NCBI GenBank assembly: GCA_023853785.1 | Contig: JAJIRX010000737.1 | Coordinates: forward strand, 124,001-188,000 | Source: Psilocybe azurescens | Lineage: Eukaryota; Basidiomycota; Agaricomycetes; Agaricales; Agrocybaceae | Direction of reading: 5' to 3' | Length of the DNA: 64,000 nucleotides | Shown here: positions 10,481 through 22,374 of the stretch, piece after piece | Position numbering within the stretch: position 1 is the first letter of the stretch | How the letters are laid out: each line of letters opens with the position of its first letter | Notes under the pieces: model-generated | What the model saw: the letters and a program-made list of their open reading frames with translations, nothing else | The model's database searches: none | Told to the model about the DNA's origin: nothing | Position numbers and translations under genes: made by a program

Positions 10481-12762
10481 ATGCGCCGTTCGCTGGACGA
10501 AGACCCGCTAACTTTGGCCATAGCACCTCCCCCGATGAGACTTATGAGCAGCGTGTGATAAGAGAGGCAGCTGAGGCGGAGGCAAAGAGAATTAGCGACG
10601 AGATTGACGAGCAAATACGAAAGGAACGGGAGGCAGAGAAAAAGAAGAAAAAGCCCGTCAAACTTTTGTTACTTGGTGAGTTCCAGCCGCTGTTACACCC
10701 TAATCACGCTCTCAGACATCTATCATCGACCTCAAGGACAAAGCGAGAGTGGCAAGACTGCCACACTCAAGAGTGCGTGTTTTGTGGCATAATGGCGGAT
10801 AAATCTAATTCAATTCTGCAGATTTCCAACTGACATACGCCCGCAAAGAGTGGTCAGAAGAACGAGCAGCCTGGAGAGCTGTTATTTTTCTCAATCTCGT
10901 CCGTAATGTCAATGTTATCATGGGCCACCTATCAAGCGAGATGGATGATTTGCCATACTTTCCTGACGACTCTTCGGAGGATATCACAATGGTTCCACGC
11001 CCACCACGAGCATTAGCTCGCCTGAAGTTCACAGAGAAGCACAAGAGATTCAAAGTGCGGCTGGAGCCATTGGTTAGCGTGCAGCATGCCCTGGAGAGTA
11101 GACTGGGTACCGCCAGTCTCGAGTTGAAATCTACGTCCGTCAACACCGCAGCTCCCTTTGAGCCACCGGCACCGTCGAATAGACGGGCGCTTCAAGAGTT
11201 CTCCATTAACTCCTCTAATGGATGGAAGACTGCCCTAGACAAGTTCCGAACGCTGCGCCACACACCTTCACGGCAGGAAAACGGGAACGGCAATGGAAAT
11301 GGCAATGGCAATGGCAATGGCAACTCGAGTCCTATCAGTACTACCTCACGCCGGAAACCCAAAAGTGAAGAGGAGGATATCGTGGAGGTCATCGCTTCTT
11401 GTCGCGACGATATCAAGGCTCTATGGGATGATGACATCGTGGGAGAGATGCTCAGTAGGCGCAAGGTTCGCTTGGAAGATGCTCCTGGCTTGTAAGCACC
11501 CTTCCCAATGCTCTTACTTCCTATTCATTCACGGCGCTGATGGATCCCCAGCTTCATAAACGACTCCGACCGAATTGCGAATCGTGATTATCAACCTACG
11601 GATGATGATGTGATTCGAGCCCGTTTGCGCACTCTCGGCGTCCAAGAGTATAGATTTATTTTCGATCATGGTATGTGCAGATGTTTGTATCATCATCACT
11701 CCGCCTGTCGCTAATGATGACTTATCAGGGCGAACCATGGGTCAGGAATGGAGGCTGTATGATGTTGGTGGGACACGGAATAGTGTAAGTCTCTACATCA
11801 TGTTGAATCGCAGCACAAAATGACTTGAGGGCATTAGAGAGGCGCCTGGTACCCATACTTTGACGATGGTACGCCCCCACATTCTGCGAATTCCGAACTA
11901 CTCTGACCCTTCTCGCAGTCGATGCTATAATTTTTCTTGCGTGAGCAATCATCTTTTAATAAGCGGCATCCATTCCTCTTACACACCATTTCCTTTCACA
12001 TTTCCACATATCCACTGCAGCCCCAGTGAGTTTTCATTGCTTACTAATCGAGAACAATGGGCTTATCCTCTTACTCGCAGTATCTCCTTTCGACGAAAAG
12101 CTGGCAGAAGATCGTCGAGTAAACAGACTGGAGGACAGCTATCTCCTTTGGCGGTCTGTGTGCGCATGTAAACTTCTGTCGAGAACACAAATTATTCTCT
12201 GTACGTCACCCATTCAGTTTTGGCCGCAACCATTCCGCTCTCACCTAGTTTCCTTGTTCTCTTTTCTCTTTTCTCATGGTATCACAGTCCTAAATAAGTG
12301 CGATTTACTACAAGCCAAATTGCAACGCGGAGTGCGCATCCGAGATTCGGTACCGAGTTTTGGGGATCGAAAGAATGACCTGCAAACGGCTACACGGTGT
12401 ATGTGGCCCTTCAATTCTTCTCGTCTCTTAATTTATTTTAGCTTGCTAACATGGATTTTTCGGTGTTCTAGACTTCCAACAACATTTTAAAGAAATTTCA
12501 CGGAGCAATTCGCCCGTGCAGCGTCCATTCTACGTTCACTTGACCTCCGTAATAGTATGTGTCACAAATTTTCGTAATCCCGGTTTTCTGAAAATTTTTC
12601 TCGCGTTTTTCTTCCGCCAGGACACGCGATCAACGGCCGTTACACTGGGAGCAGGCAAGTCAATCTTTGATTCTGCCAATCTTCACTTCTTATTAATCCG
12701 TCTTTCTAACAGTTGAAGAATCCATCCTGCGGGAACACCTACGGCGTGCCGATTTAATGTAG
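10481..12762 (+). CDS. Atypical heterotrimeric G-protein alpha subunit
   Basis: Thirteen exons: 10481-10675, 10737-10772, 10822-11491, 11552-11670, 11729-11784, 11838-11868, 11919-11940, 12021-12025, 12081-12200, 12288-12398, 12472-12554, 12621-12654, 12713-12762 (about 510 residues). The P-loop is GQSESGKT, switch I is RLRTLGV, switch II is DVGGTR, and the base-recognition motifs are LNKCDLL and TSVIDT. The protein starts MRRS and so lacks the N-terminal Gly-2 used for myristoylation. The catalytic switch-II Gln is Thr, which in classical G alpha would impair GTP hydrolysis. A long insert in the helical domain carries an Asn-Gly repeat. It should act as a guanine-nucleotide-binding signal transducer at membranes, probably one of the expanded agaricomycete G alphas. 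Exon 1 needs one extra base in the C5 run at 10529-10533 to stay in frame; with it the model is an exact multiple of three. Confidence 0.88.
11282..11323 (+). repeat. GGCAAT-type hexanucleotide microsatellite within G alpha exon 3
   Basis: Imperfect AACGGC/AATGGC hexamers are repeated about seven times in frame and encode an alternating Asn-Gly tract in the helical-domain insert of the G alpha protein. Such a tract is prone to length change between strains. Confidence 0.85.
12021..12025 (+). other. 5-nt microexon (exon 8) of the G alpha gene
   Basis: The sequence CCCCA is flanked by CTGCAG on the left and GTGAGT on the right. Including it joins ...IIFLA to PISPFDEK, the conserved motif after switch II, and keeps the frame. 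Skipping it puts the next exon out of frame. Confidence 0.75.
12655..12712 (+). other. GC-AG intron in the G alpha gene
   Basis: The donor reads CAG|GCAAGT, a perfect consensus except for C at position 2, and the acceptor is TAACAG. Splicing gives the conserved VTLGAVEESIL ending. No GT donor in the vicinity gives this frame. Confidence 0.75.
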
Positions 12763-14309
12763 ACTCTTTCATTCCATCTTCCGTCATTGGTTTATCTTGG
12801 GACTGTTTTCTTTTCGCCATTTACCTAAATACCTCATAATCTTTCTTGGAACCCATTCAACCTACTACTTACACTCGCCCGCCCCTGATTACGCTGTCCA
12901 AATCCTCCCACGTATCTGTTTTCCTGCATCAATCCCATTACATCATAGCGTAACCCCGCTTCCGATCTACACCGTCCCTGGCATACAACCCACCACCACT
13001 TGTCATTCAGCACTTCTCGCCAAATCCCGCTTCCTACCTCCTCTCGACCCGTACCCCTACCCCTCCGTAAACCCAGTAAAACGTACTCCTTCCATCGCTT
13101 CTTTCTATTTTTCTTAAAATCCCGTTTATTACCTACTTTACGATCATGACGACGCACTCCCTCGACCCTCACAACACCGACTGCGTTTCGCATTCCGCCA
13201 GCCCCAACATCCTAGCATCTCTCCCTCTCCTTTCCATTCCCCCCTTCCTGGCCACATGGCCATTCTAATCTCAACATCAACCACACCTACCCCGACCCCA
13301 CCACAACTCAGTCGCATTCTAATATCATTGCTCTTTCGATTTTCGGTCTTCGCTCTGTTTGTCTACGTCTTCTATTCATGATTTTCTTTTCCCGTTTTCG
13401 TTTCCTTTTGATCTAGCATTTTTACTCTCCTCATCCCGCAAGGCAACCCACATTTAAAGCAATCTGTACTTTTCTCCATCTTTTTCCTTTCCTTTCCTAC
13501 CCCTTTCTCCAAATTTCTTGTCACTATCTCACTCCACTCCATAACTGTGTCTTAGGTTATCTACTTTGTATTCATGTCCGACGTTTTCTCCTTGCTTTTA
13601 CTGTCCTTGCTTGTCCTTGCCACTCACTTTGCTATGTATATCATAGCCATGAAGAAATGCCAAACCTTCTCATTATTCTCATTTTCACTGGCCGAAATGA
13701 GGGTATAATTGAACCGTAACGGTTTTTTTATGGGCAACCTCACGCAGATACACACCATTCATAGACTACTAGTACATCCACAGCAAGTATGTCAGAATCT
13801 CAACTTCGGCATAGCAATAATAAAATAAATCCACGTCAACTCGAAAAAGGTGTGAACAAGGACTAAGATGGGCTCGACTGATGTAGACCCCAAGCAGTGC
13901 AATTGCTCTTTTCAAAATATGTCCATTGCGAACTACACACGTATGTACTACTCGAGTACAAACAGGTGAGGTATGTGTTGTATGTTGTATCAATATCAGC
14001 GCGGGCAGTGTGGGCAGTGTGGGGTATGTGGCAATGAGGAGGCGTATATAAATCAGATCATAAAGTAGTAGTAGTGCCGGAGATGATAGACCGCCCACTG
14101 TCTAGCGTAGTCGTGAAATATGGGAGGGGAATATATATTGTCGAATAAGAGGCAAAGTATATGCAAAAACATACCCCACACGCATTAAGTATTTGAAGTT
14201 GATATCGTCGGAAGGAGAGGAAAGGGGTGAAATAAATTTAAAAAAGGGCATATACGAAGAAGAAAAAAGAACACAGGATAATAAGATAGGAGGGGTCAGG
14301 GAAAACGAA
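12763..14309. other. Pyrimidine-rich convergent intergenic region
   Basis: Between the 3' ends of the convergent G alpha and Nhx genes, the plus strand from about 12765 to 13620 is strikingly rich in C and T. The ORFs of about 106-119 codons on either strand here reflect that bias (Ser/Pro/Leu or Arg/Lys/Gly rich) and match nothing I recognise. It may hold 3' UTRs. The rest, 13620-14309, shows nothing. Confidence 0.5.
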
Positions 14310-16804
14310 TCATGATGAGAACCTACTCTCCGCGGAACTATTATTTCTCAGCACTGGACTAGGCAGCCCCCTCTCCAATCTACTGTCGTCCGCCGATAAT
14401 GTCCGGGTGTTCGAATTTGACTGCGCGCCACCAACTCCTCCCCCTCCTCCCTGACCGCCCCATTTCGACGTCCTGCCCCAGATCCACCTCGTCTTCGCTG
14501 TCCGCCGGTGTGGCAATGTTGCTGGCACCTGGTCCCCAGCGAGACCGGACGTCGTCCGCCGCGCTCTGCGCGCATGGAACGTCCGGCTTGCGGTGGCATT
14601 GGAAAATATGGGCAGGAGGTACCGCTCGTCCAAAGCTTGGAACCACTTTCCATCCTCGCCTATGCCCATCGACATGGAGAGGCTGTTCTGCCGGGGAGGG
14701 TGGGAGGCTTCGTTGGAGTTGTTATTCCCATTCCCGTTGTTGTCTGTTGATGGCACAGAGGCAGCACCTCGCCCCCGTCCGAGTCATATGAATCAGACGA
14801 CGAAGAGGAGAAGATGGTGTTGCCCTGCAGAACGGGCGACTGTTCGCCGTTTTCGTGAGAATTTTGGTATTGGTGGTTGAATCGAGACGCATAATGTGTT
14901 CCAATGCGACCGGCTGCTCCGCGAGGGTCGCCTGGGGTATTGAGCGCGCTGGTATCTTCCTCCGCGAACCGACTCCACCGCCCGCCGACCCCATTTCCTC
15001 CGCGTCCGACAAAAGCGTTACGCGATGGAGGAAGCGCGGCTTCATCCTCATCGCTGCTAGCACCCGCATCGTCTTCGACGCCCGTCCGGATCCCCAGCAC
15101 CTCCAGCATTCTTGCCGTCGTCCCTCCGAAAATAACCACAGTTAGCACGACGACGATCAGCACCGTGGTGCGCATCATCTGCGCGTGAGGGCCCACGAAC
15201 CCAGCTGCGAGCGCCACACCAACGGCACCCCTCAGTCCAGCCCAGAAGAGCATCATCTGATGAGAATGCGGAAGCTCCTCTTGCCGTTGTCCTCGAACGT
15301 GTTTGTGAAAGAGGTTGATTCCCTCAGAGAGAGGAAACACGGCCGCGTACCGCGTGAAGACGACAGCGATGGTGGTGATGATGATGAACACAGGCCTCAC
15401 GTAGCTGAACACGGGCTCCGACACAGGCGCGCTGGTGAACAGCGACATGCCAAGGTAGATAAAGATGAAGTTCTCCGAAAGGCGGGCGAGGGTGGAGAAT
15501 ATGTATTTCGTAGCACGCTGGGTCCGGCGCGACATTGTGTGGTAGGCGTAGTGCTTTAATGTGATGCCGCAGAACAATAGGGATACGATGCCGGAGCATT
15601 GGAGTCCGTTAGAGAAGAAGTAGCATGTGTATGCACATAGGGCGACTAGACAGGACTCTAATCGAGGGATAGAGGTGGAGATACGAGTGTTTGAGCATCA
15701 GGGATGTCGACAGGCCAAATGCAACTCCGAGGGCCATTGACACGCTGAAGGAAAGCAAGAAGATGCCTATGCCGTGAAAAATGGACCCAACGAATATTTC
15801 GGTTCCAGTGAATCGACTCAGTGTCCTTTAATTGTAGAGTAAGAATGATATGATAAAGAGAAAACTAATATTTACGTACTCGTACATGACAATACTGACA
15901 GCATCGTTCAACAAGCTCTCGCCGAAGATGACGGTGTATAGTTTGGGGTCGACTTTGTATTGATTGAAGATTGCCAGAATGGTAACTGGGTCTGTGGCCG
16001 ATAGCGTTGACCCAAAAATGAGGCATTCAATCAAGGGTAGTTTGTCTGTGTCAATTCCAAGGTAGGAATATATGAATACAAGAACCCTGTTCTGCGGGTG
16101 TTAAGGACATGCAGAATGAAATACAGGGAAATTGTAACGTACCCCACACCCACAGCTGAGATGAAAGTTCCAAGGAAAGCAAATGTAAGAATTGACCCAA
16201 AGTTACGGAAAAAGTTGTCCTAGACGGAGTAGGCAAAAAATAAATTAAACGGGACGCCCAACGACAAATAAGTGCTCCTTACTTGTTTGAGCTCATAGCC
16301 TGAGTTCAGAATGATTGGTGGAAGTAAGAGGTTGAAGAATAAGGTATGCTTGAAAGTCTAGATTCGATTCAGATTACGTTGCAACATGAATGGAATGAAA
16401 TAGGTGATTGGAGATTGGGCTACACGTCCTTTCGTCCCAGAGTTCAATCGCCTGAACGAGAAAGCGTGTATCGCCTCCTTTTCTGCTCACGCATACCAGA
16501 CATCCTTCCCAAGTCCAGAAGGATCCCAACTCACCAGCATTTCCCTAATCATTGTCCCAGGTGCGAGCCTAATTATCGCGCCCACCACCATTCCTGCAAA
16601 TATTGACACTAGAGTTTCGTGCACGGCGCGTATCCGTTTTATTTGAAGATAGTACGATGTCAAGAGGGATAGAATAAGGAGCATGCAGACAAGAAAAAGA
16701 GACCATGATGAATAGTATTCCTCTTCCTCTGGCACTCCCGCGGGCGGTGTCGTTGCAGCCGCTGCGGTTGCTGCATGGGTGACTGAAGCGAGCTTGAAGC
16801 TCAT
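14310..16804 (-). CDS. Nhx-type Na+/H+ (K+/H+) antiporter, CPA1 family
   Basis: Exons on the minus strand: 16804-16535, 16357-16283, 16219-16143, 16086-15880, and 15825 to about 14310. The protein is polytopic, with the conserved segments [69 protein letters not shown], the long helix ending [11 protein letters not shown], and a C-terminal tail with LDERYLLP. These place it next to yeast Nhx1, an endosomal/vacuolar exchanger that swaps Na+ or K+ for H+ and sets lumenal pH. The FGESLLND Asp is the ion-binding residue of the family. Two frame breaks occur: one extra base at about 15660 (inside YPSIESC) and one missing base at about 14757 before LDERYLLP. Corrected, the model is a multiple of three (about 714 residues). 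The frame of the last ~100 residues is uncertain. Confidence 0.87.
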
Positions 16805-17092
16805 ATTTCGCCGTATTTTCGTGGAGACTCAGTAAAGGTCTACAGCGATAGTGGTTTAAAGGGACAACAGCACCCTTTTGATGTGATGGAAGAGTGTATG
16901 GTAGGAGTTGGCAGTGAAAGGAGCCGGTGGACACTTTCAGGGTGTTGCTGATGTAATCAATAGGGACAGGCACACATGCCTGAAGGCATGATCATTAGTG
17001 AATGCATAGTGAATGCAAAGTGAATGAGTGAGGAGGTCTCCATTGTAAATTAAGTGAGTGTAAGTATATGTCTAGTTATCTAACTAGCAATT

Positions 17093-18492
17093 TTAAAGAC
17101 GCCTTGGGGGTCGTCGAGCGGCATTCTGCCTTGACAACGCCTCTGCACGCGCCTTTTCTACTCTGGCGGCCAAATCGCCCTTGAGCCAATTTCTACCGTA
17201 ACGGAATGTCTCCATAACAGAGGGAAGTCGTCCGTAGGTGCTGGGGTGAGCAATAGGAATCCTCAGTTTGTGACGAATAGCCGGAATTCGCATGATGAGC
17301 GTTTGCAATGTTGTGAGAATAGCCGTGGTCATCAATGACAAGACGAGACCCTAGAGAAATGTTAAATGCCATCGTTTGTCTGGACATTCGGTGGAATTCT
17401 TACGGAGGGGAAGGAGGCCATGAAGGCAATACCAGGGATTGTTAGTATACGGAAAATGTTCATGATATGCCCCATTTCCGGCCTCTCGTGGGTGTTGATA
17501 TCTCTTGCTCCAGCCTGAATTGTCATATCAACATATAAGTTTATATAGAGTCAATCAGGTTCAGACGAACCAAGATTTGAATGTTGATCATAGCGCATAG
17601 AGCAAGGGGCATGATATATGTGGGATCAGCCACCGTCAAGTCCGGCAAGAAGCCAACCCCACTGTTGTGCAGCTGTTCGACGGGCAATTTACACAATTTC
17701 TGAACTCCGAAGAAAATTCCAAGGGTGATAGGCATTTGAACCAAAGCAACGATGCCTCCTAGCGGATTGATGTCGTGCTTCTTGTAGAATTCCTGCATCT
17801 TGACCGTAGCTTTCTTGATTGCAATAGGATCCTTCTTCGCCGCCGTATTCTTGATTTCCTGTTGAAGTGCAACGAGTTGTGCTTGGTGGGGCTGCATTCG
17901 GGCAGATGCTTGCAGACCCTTGATTGCGAAAGGAACACAGACTAGCCTCCAAAACGCACTTCCAGCAATGATGGTCCAGAACCATGGCATGCCAGTAGTT
18001 ACATTGATGATTTCCATAGACCACCGGACTAGGCCTGCTGGTGACCAACCTGCCAGACCCATGGCAGCTAGGTCGCCATACTGCAGAGCAGCCGGGGCAT
18101 GGTTGGCGATAGCTTCGGTAATGTCGGAAAGAAGGGTGCTATCAACAGGTACGTTCACACTGCTAACAGTATCAGCTGAAAATGCTGATGCGTCTGCGGG
18201 TAATGGTGTTTCTGCAGCGGGTGCTGCTGGTATTGACGACGACGTATCAGCCACAGCGGTCGCTGTCTCCTCAGTTGTTTGAGGAACTTCAGGAGTCGCT
18301 GCAGGTTGCGGGGCAGGCTTAGAGCTAGAGCCCCAGAATGACAGATTTCTTGAGCTGCCTAGAGTCTGAACGCGATTCAAGGGGCGGCAAGAGGACGACG
18401 ATGCCTTGTAAAAGGTGAACGAACATTAATTAGCCATAATCGGTGGTATTTGAAGCTCTTTACCTGTAAAAGCGAGGAAAACAAGCGCGCAT
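17093..18492 (-). CDS. OXA1: Mitochondrial inner-membrane insertase OXA1
   Basis: Exons: 18492-18464 (start), 18404-17571, 17514-17404, 17350-17093 (about 410 residues). A Ser/Arg-rich presequence and an Ala/Pro/Ser/Thr-rich linker precede the YidC/Oxa1 core. The core begins near MEIINVTTGMPWFWTIIAGS and includes QEFYKKHDINPLGG, QMPITLGIFFG and a last helix with GLVLSLMTTAILT. The tail is basic, as in the ribosome-binding tail of Oxa1. It inserts mitochondrially and nuclear-encoded proteins from the matrix into the inner membrane. The donor after QIL is GTTCGT, a weak but workable GT site. The 29-base first exon joins the second in frame only if one base is added to the A4 (T4 on the coding strand) run at 18468-18471; otherwise no ATG is in frame. 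The start is therefore less certain than the core. Confidence 0.88.
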
Positions 18493-18960
18493 CAGATCTG
18501 GATAGTCGTATTGATGAGTATTTTAAACTAGAAGAAACTATAATTTCGATTCAATCTTTACAATGGGAGAACATTTGGGTACACACCTGTTTGAACACGA
18601 CCTCAACGCTCCCGGCCTCATTCCAAGACCAACCGAGGCAGCAAAAGTCATTTTTCTTTCACCAAAGTATATCCCGAGCTCTCCTCCGGGGTGCCTCTAG
18701 CGTTTTGAGTGCCCAGAGAACTGAACGCTGGATATTTTGGTCGTTGCAAGAGACAACGCTACTTTTGATTTTCTCCCAAATTTCGCGCCGGAGGAGCTCG
18801 TGCCGCATTATTTCACGTGATCTTATGTTAACTCGATCTGCGGCGAATTGACTCTGCGTTTCTTGTCTGCGCACTTTATGCGCCAATTTCGGGTGCACCA
18901 CCGGTAGATGTTATCGTAAATTGAACGTTACATACAGTGTTCACTCTGTGGAAGAAACCA

Positions 18961-19699
18961 ATGGAGGACACTGAGCCACGCCGGCGTACTTACAGGTATG
19001 CTTTCTTCAGCTTGAAACAGCAGCTGAATATCATTGGAGTTAAACGCTGAGGCCTCGCACTTATTCTTCCCTTTTACATTTAATGCCAGAGGACATCGTC
19101 GAAACTCATTCGAAGCCTCAGATGTTAACGAACTTGTGGAGATAAGAGCAAGACAACGAACGTTCCATGGGGCATACAGCCGCACGGCTCTTGGAGTCCT
19201 AGGATACTCTTTAACCATTCTACGCTTGTTCGACCGCAACTTTCACCGAAGCAAGTGTTTCATCCTCACCTCATTGGACATCTCATGCTTACTTAGCCAA
19301 AAAACGATAACCCAGTTGGACTACTCTTTGCCATCTTGGGTGGACTTTTATTCGTGCTCGCCTTTTTCCGTTCACGGCATTCCATTCATGATTTCGCAGA
19401 CCGTCATAAAGAAGCTCATAGAGTCGACCAATGTATCAGAACTAAAGGTCAAGAAGGCACACGCATTTTTGGGCGTCCTTTTGTCACAGCTGGATGGATT
19501 GTATTGCAGGTAACATTCATAGTCGCCGCCGTCGAAATCGCGCTTCTCTTTCTCATTCTTCGACATCACATTAATGTATGTCATTCTATATCGGGCGTTC
19601 TGTTATCCCTGTGAACAGAAAATTCATCATATTATCGTTATAGGCTTGAACAACTCGGTTTTGGATAAAGAAGATACCGCTGGAGACTTTCTTGGATAG
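18961..19699 (+). CDS. DUF202-type small membrane protein
   Basis: Exons: 18961-18995, 19090-19250, 19316-19575, 19619-19699, giving an intact 178-residue protein. The middle matches the DUF202 pattern: ELVEIRARQRTFHGAYSR, then a helix LGVLGYSLTILRLFD, a second helix GLLFAILGGLLFVLAFF, and a third near the end, VLQVTFIVAAVEIALLF. Three membrane segments and a basic loop are expected. Function in fungi is undefined; the family is also related to the membrane part of vacuolar polyphosphate polymerase subunits (inference). The second intron uses a GC donor (GAA|GCAAGT). The C-terminal exon is weakly supported, since reading through the third intron gives an alternative end at about 19614. It is divergent from OXA1 with about 470 bp between starts. 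Confidence 0.7.
19251..19315 (+). other. GC-AG intron in the DUF202 gene
   Basis: Donor GAA|GCAAGT and acceptor AACCCAG. Only this splice joins RLFDRNFHR to IGLLFAILGG in frame, as the family requires. Confidence 0.65.
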
Positions 19700-22370
19700 T
19701 TGCTTTCTCGAATCATGTACTCAATATATCCCAATTTCTTTCTTTCTTTCTCCTTATATCAGCTATGGCTCGTTAATTTCCGTCTCGCTTCCAGATATAT
19801 TCTCATTCAGAAGATATCATGAACGTATTTCTTCTGCCTAAATCAAGCTCTCATTTTCTATATCTGTTGTTTCTTCTGAGGATCAGCAGCGACAGGGTAG
19901 CCATCGACGCCACCCACCACTTTTCAATTAAAAGATAGCCTAATGAGGGCAAGGTCCTACCTATCTCACTACCCGCCTGGATTCGACAGAAATGACGATA
20001 ACCTGCAATTGAACTTTCCGATTACAGTAACCAACAAGATCGAGGATTCACCTAGTTTGAGGTCACTTCCTGGCGCGGTCAATAACTATATCAAAACCGC
20101 TCACAAACTCCTTCGGTCCTGGTCAGCTGCACTCCAGTGTCATCGGTACACCCAGTTATATTTCTTCAAGCATTCTGCCATGCTGTCGATGAGTGATACA
20201 CTTCTGCTGCCTAATCACATCTCCTCCAGGATGATCTTCTCCATTACATAATTGCTCACTTGAGTCGTCTGCAGAGCCCTTGTCCAGGAATACGGCGGAT
20301 TCATCGCAGTGGTAAGTGTACCATCATGCTCATGCACAGAACTCTAATATAACCCCAGATAACCTGTCGTTCTTGTTATTTCCGGTGCAAAGGACTCCAG
20401 CAACTACCAAATGGACTCATTGAGTACCTGAATGATAATCGCACCGGAGTCCCTTCCTCGACCCAAATGCTGTCGACGACGGCCAAATATATAGCAGATG
20501 TGGCGACGATCGCGGTGACTCCCTTCGCAAAAAGGTTACATACGAACCTTTTTAAGACGCCGATCAAACGTATTTGGTGCATCTGTGCCATACCCCATCA
20601 GCCTGTGGAACGATTATACATAGCACGATCCTGACCTACTCACCTTCTGGTTTCCAGTATAGTCAGGAGAATATTTACTCGTCTTGCAATCACCAAGCCG
20701 GCCTGCTGTTGTATGGCAGAGGTTTTCATTTACATGCTACGTTAACTGACAGCCTATACAGAATTTGTACCAGGTGGAGTCGTCGTTATATGTTCATCTC
20801 AGAACCCCTCGAACATATGTATTGTAACGACGGGCTGGGAGGCTATGGTTGGGATCAAATCTTGCACATTGACGTTTATATTTCGCCCTGTCGATCGCTG
20901 TATCGACATTCTGTCTCCCCATCGCGGTATATTGTTCAATTCTTATTTACACGACATTTCTTCAATATCTCACCTGCATCTAATGTGCAGGACGGAAGGC
21001 CGCGGGGAGCGAATTTACTTCCAGCTTAAAGAAGTTGCTTTATTTTGAGCGCTCTGACTTACTGGATCCGGCCTTCACCAAAGCCTTACGGTTCGATGTC
21101 AAAATATTACTGTCCCTTGATGGAAACCACAATTTTTTTCAACGTTAGGTCAGCTACTAGGATCCTGATTTGCTTCCTGGATCGTATCAGAAACAAAACA
21201 AGTAGGATCCTAAGAGATGGACGAGAAAATCCTTGACAATCTCAAGTGGCCACGGAATAGAATCTGCTATCAGCTATGATGTACATAATGCCTAGCGTCG
21301 GCTGGCATTTCGCGAAGCTAACGCTCACGTAATGGCGCCTACCACGATTTCGTCGGGTGAGGGTCGTCTGTTCTCTGGAAAGTGCCTGTAGCTAGTCTCT
21401 TCCACTCTGTACGCTGTCGTGGATGGGAACCAGCATACGTTGACTGTTGAGATGCATGCTACATCCTCGCCATTGATGTCGTACTAGTCGCCCATGTTCA
21501 CAGAGTCGCCAACAGTTCTTCGTTTTAAAATGATCAACTCTGGTTGAAGACCTGCTCGAACTCAAAACTTGATATATATCTCGTCCGGAAAACACAATGT
21601 AATTATAAGCCATTTGGAGACTTGAAGACGTCCATTTGCTCCCTCTTCAAGCTTGCCATCTGGATTCAAGTTGCCTAAATTCGTGAATACCAGCTCGTCA
21701 TCGTCCGGTTGTGTACTAAGTTTTGGTCCTAACTGCAAAATTGAACGGTAATGATCAAAACGAGAAAATAATTGACCTGTCAGACCGTGAAATAGCCTAA
21801 TAAAACGGACTCTATGCTTTCTGCAAGGAATCGAGCTTATCTTGCTGACAAGGAGGAAAACAGGCCGGACCTGAGTGGTTATGACACGCGACGGCTATCA
21901 TGATTCGCTCTCAGCATCCATTGAGATATTAGAACTTGAAAGTCGAAGTTGGAAGTCGACGGAAATGAAAGTGAAAATTTATATACATAGAATAGATGGA
22001 ATTTATAGCGACTTGAAATATGGAGCGCCAAGTATAACACAAATAAGCAAAGAACGGTTGGAAGTTATACAGAAGATTAACGGGCATGAGTACATTTGCG
22101 ATCGCTTCGTTTCAGGACAGGTTCGATGGCGATAAAGTAAGTGGTGGAGAATTTACATAGCAGGGTGCAAACCTGCTTCGCCTGCCAGACAAAAAAGTTC
22201 AAAATGTGCTCCTTTCATAACAAAAGACGGCGAAATTCTCATGAGAGAAATTAGAAGGGGCCAAATGGGCAAACCTCAGATACTACTAAGTTAAGATTTA
22301 GTCAGTAGATAGTCGCCTGGTTTGTTCAGCCATGGCTAACGCATACGGGTTTCCTACAGCTCTTGATCGG
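19700..22370. other. Unassigned region with weak ORFs
   Basis: Plus-strand ORFs at 19943-20251 (102 codons), 20574-21029 (151 codons) and 20845-21048 overlap and shift frame, and a plus-strand open stretch spans about 20360-20635. None has a domain I recognise. A decayed multi-exon gene is possible but cannot be modelled. Little is seen from 21250 to 22370. Confidence 0.3.
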
Positions 22371-22374
22371 CCTT

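Noticed and set aside
11282..11323. Repeat resembling a short tandem array, considered as CRISPR-like
   Set aside because: It is a coding hexanucleotide microsatellite with no spacers, in a eukaryotic gene.
12797..13193. Opposed ORFs of 106 and 119 codons after the G alpha gene
   Set aside because: They follow from the pyrimidine bias (Pro/Ser/Leu on one strand, Arg/Lys/Gly on the other). No conserved motif.
14399..15559. Plus-strand ORFs of 80-130 codons opposite the Nhx gene
   Set aside because: They are antisense shadows of GC-rich exon 5 of the antiporter, whose minus-strand frame carries conserved family motifs.
19084..19146. A frame starting MPEDIVETHS as the start of the DUF202 gene
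   Set aside because: It stops after about 20 codons. The ATG at 18961 with a GT-AG intron ending at 19089 gives the conserved frame without any break.
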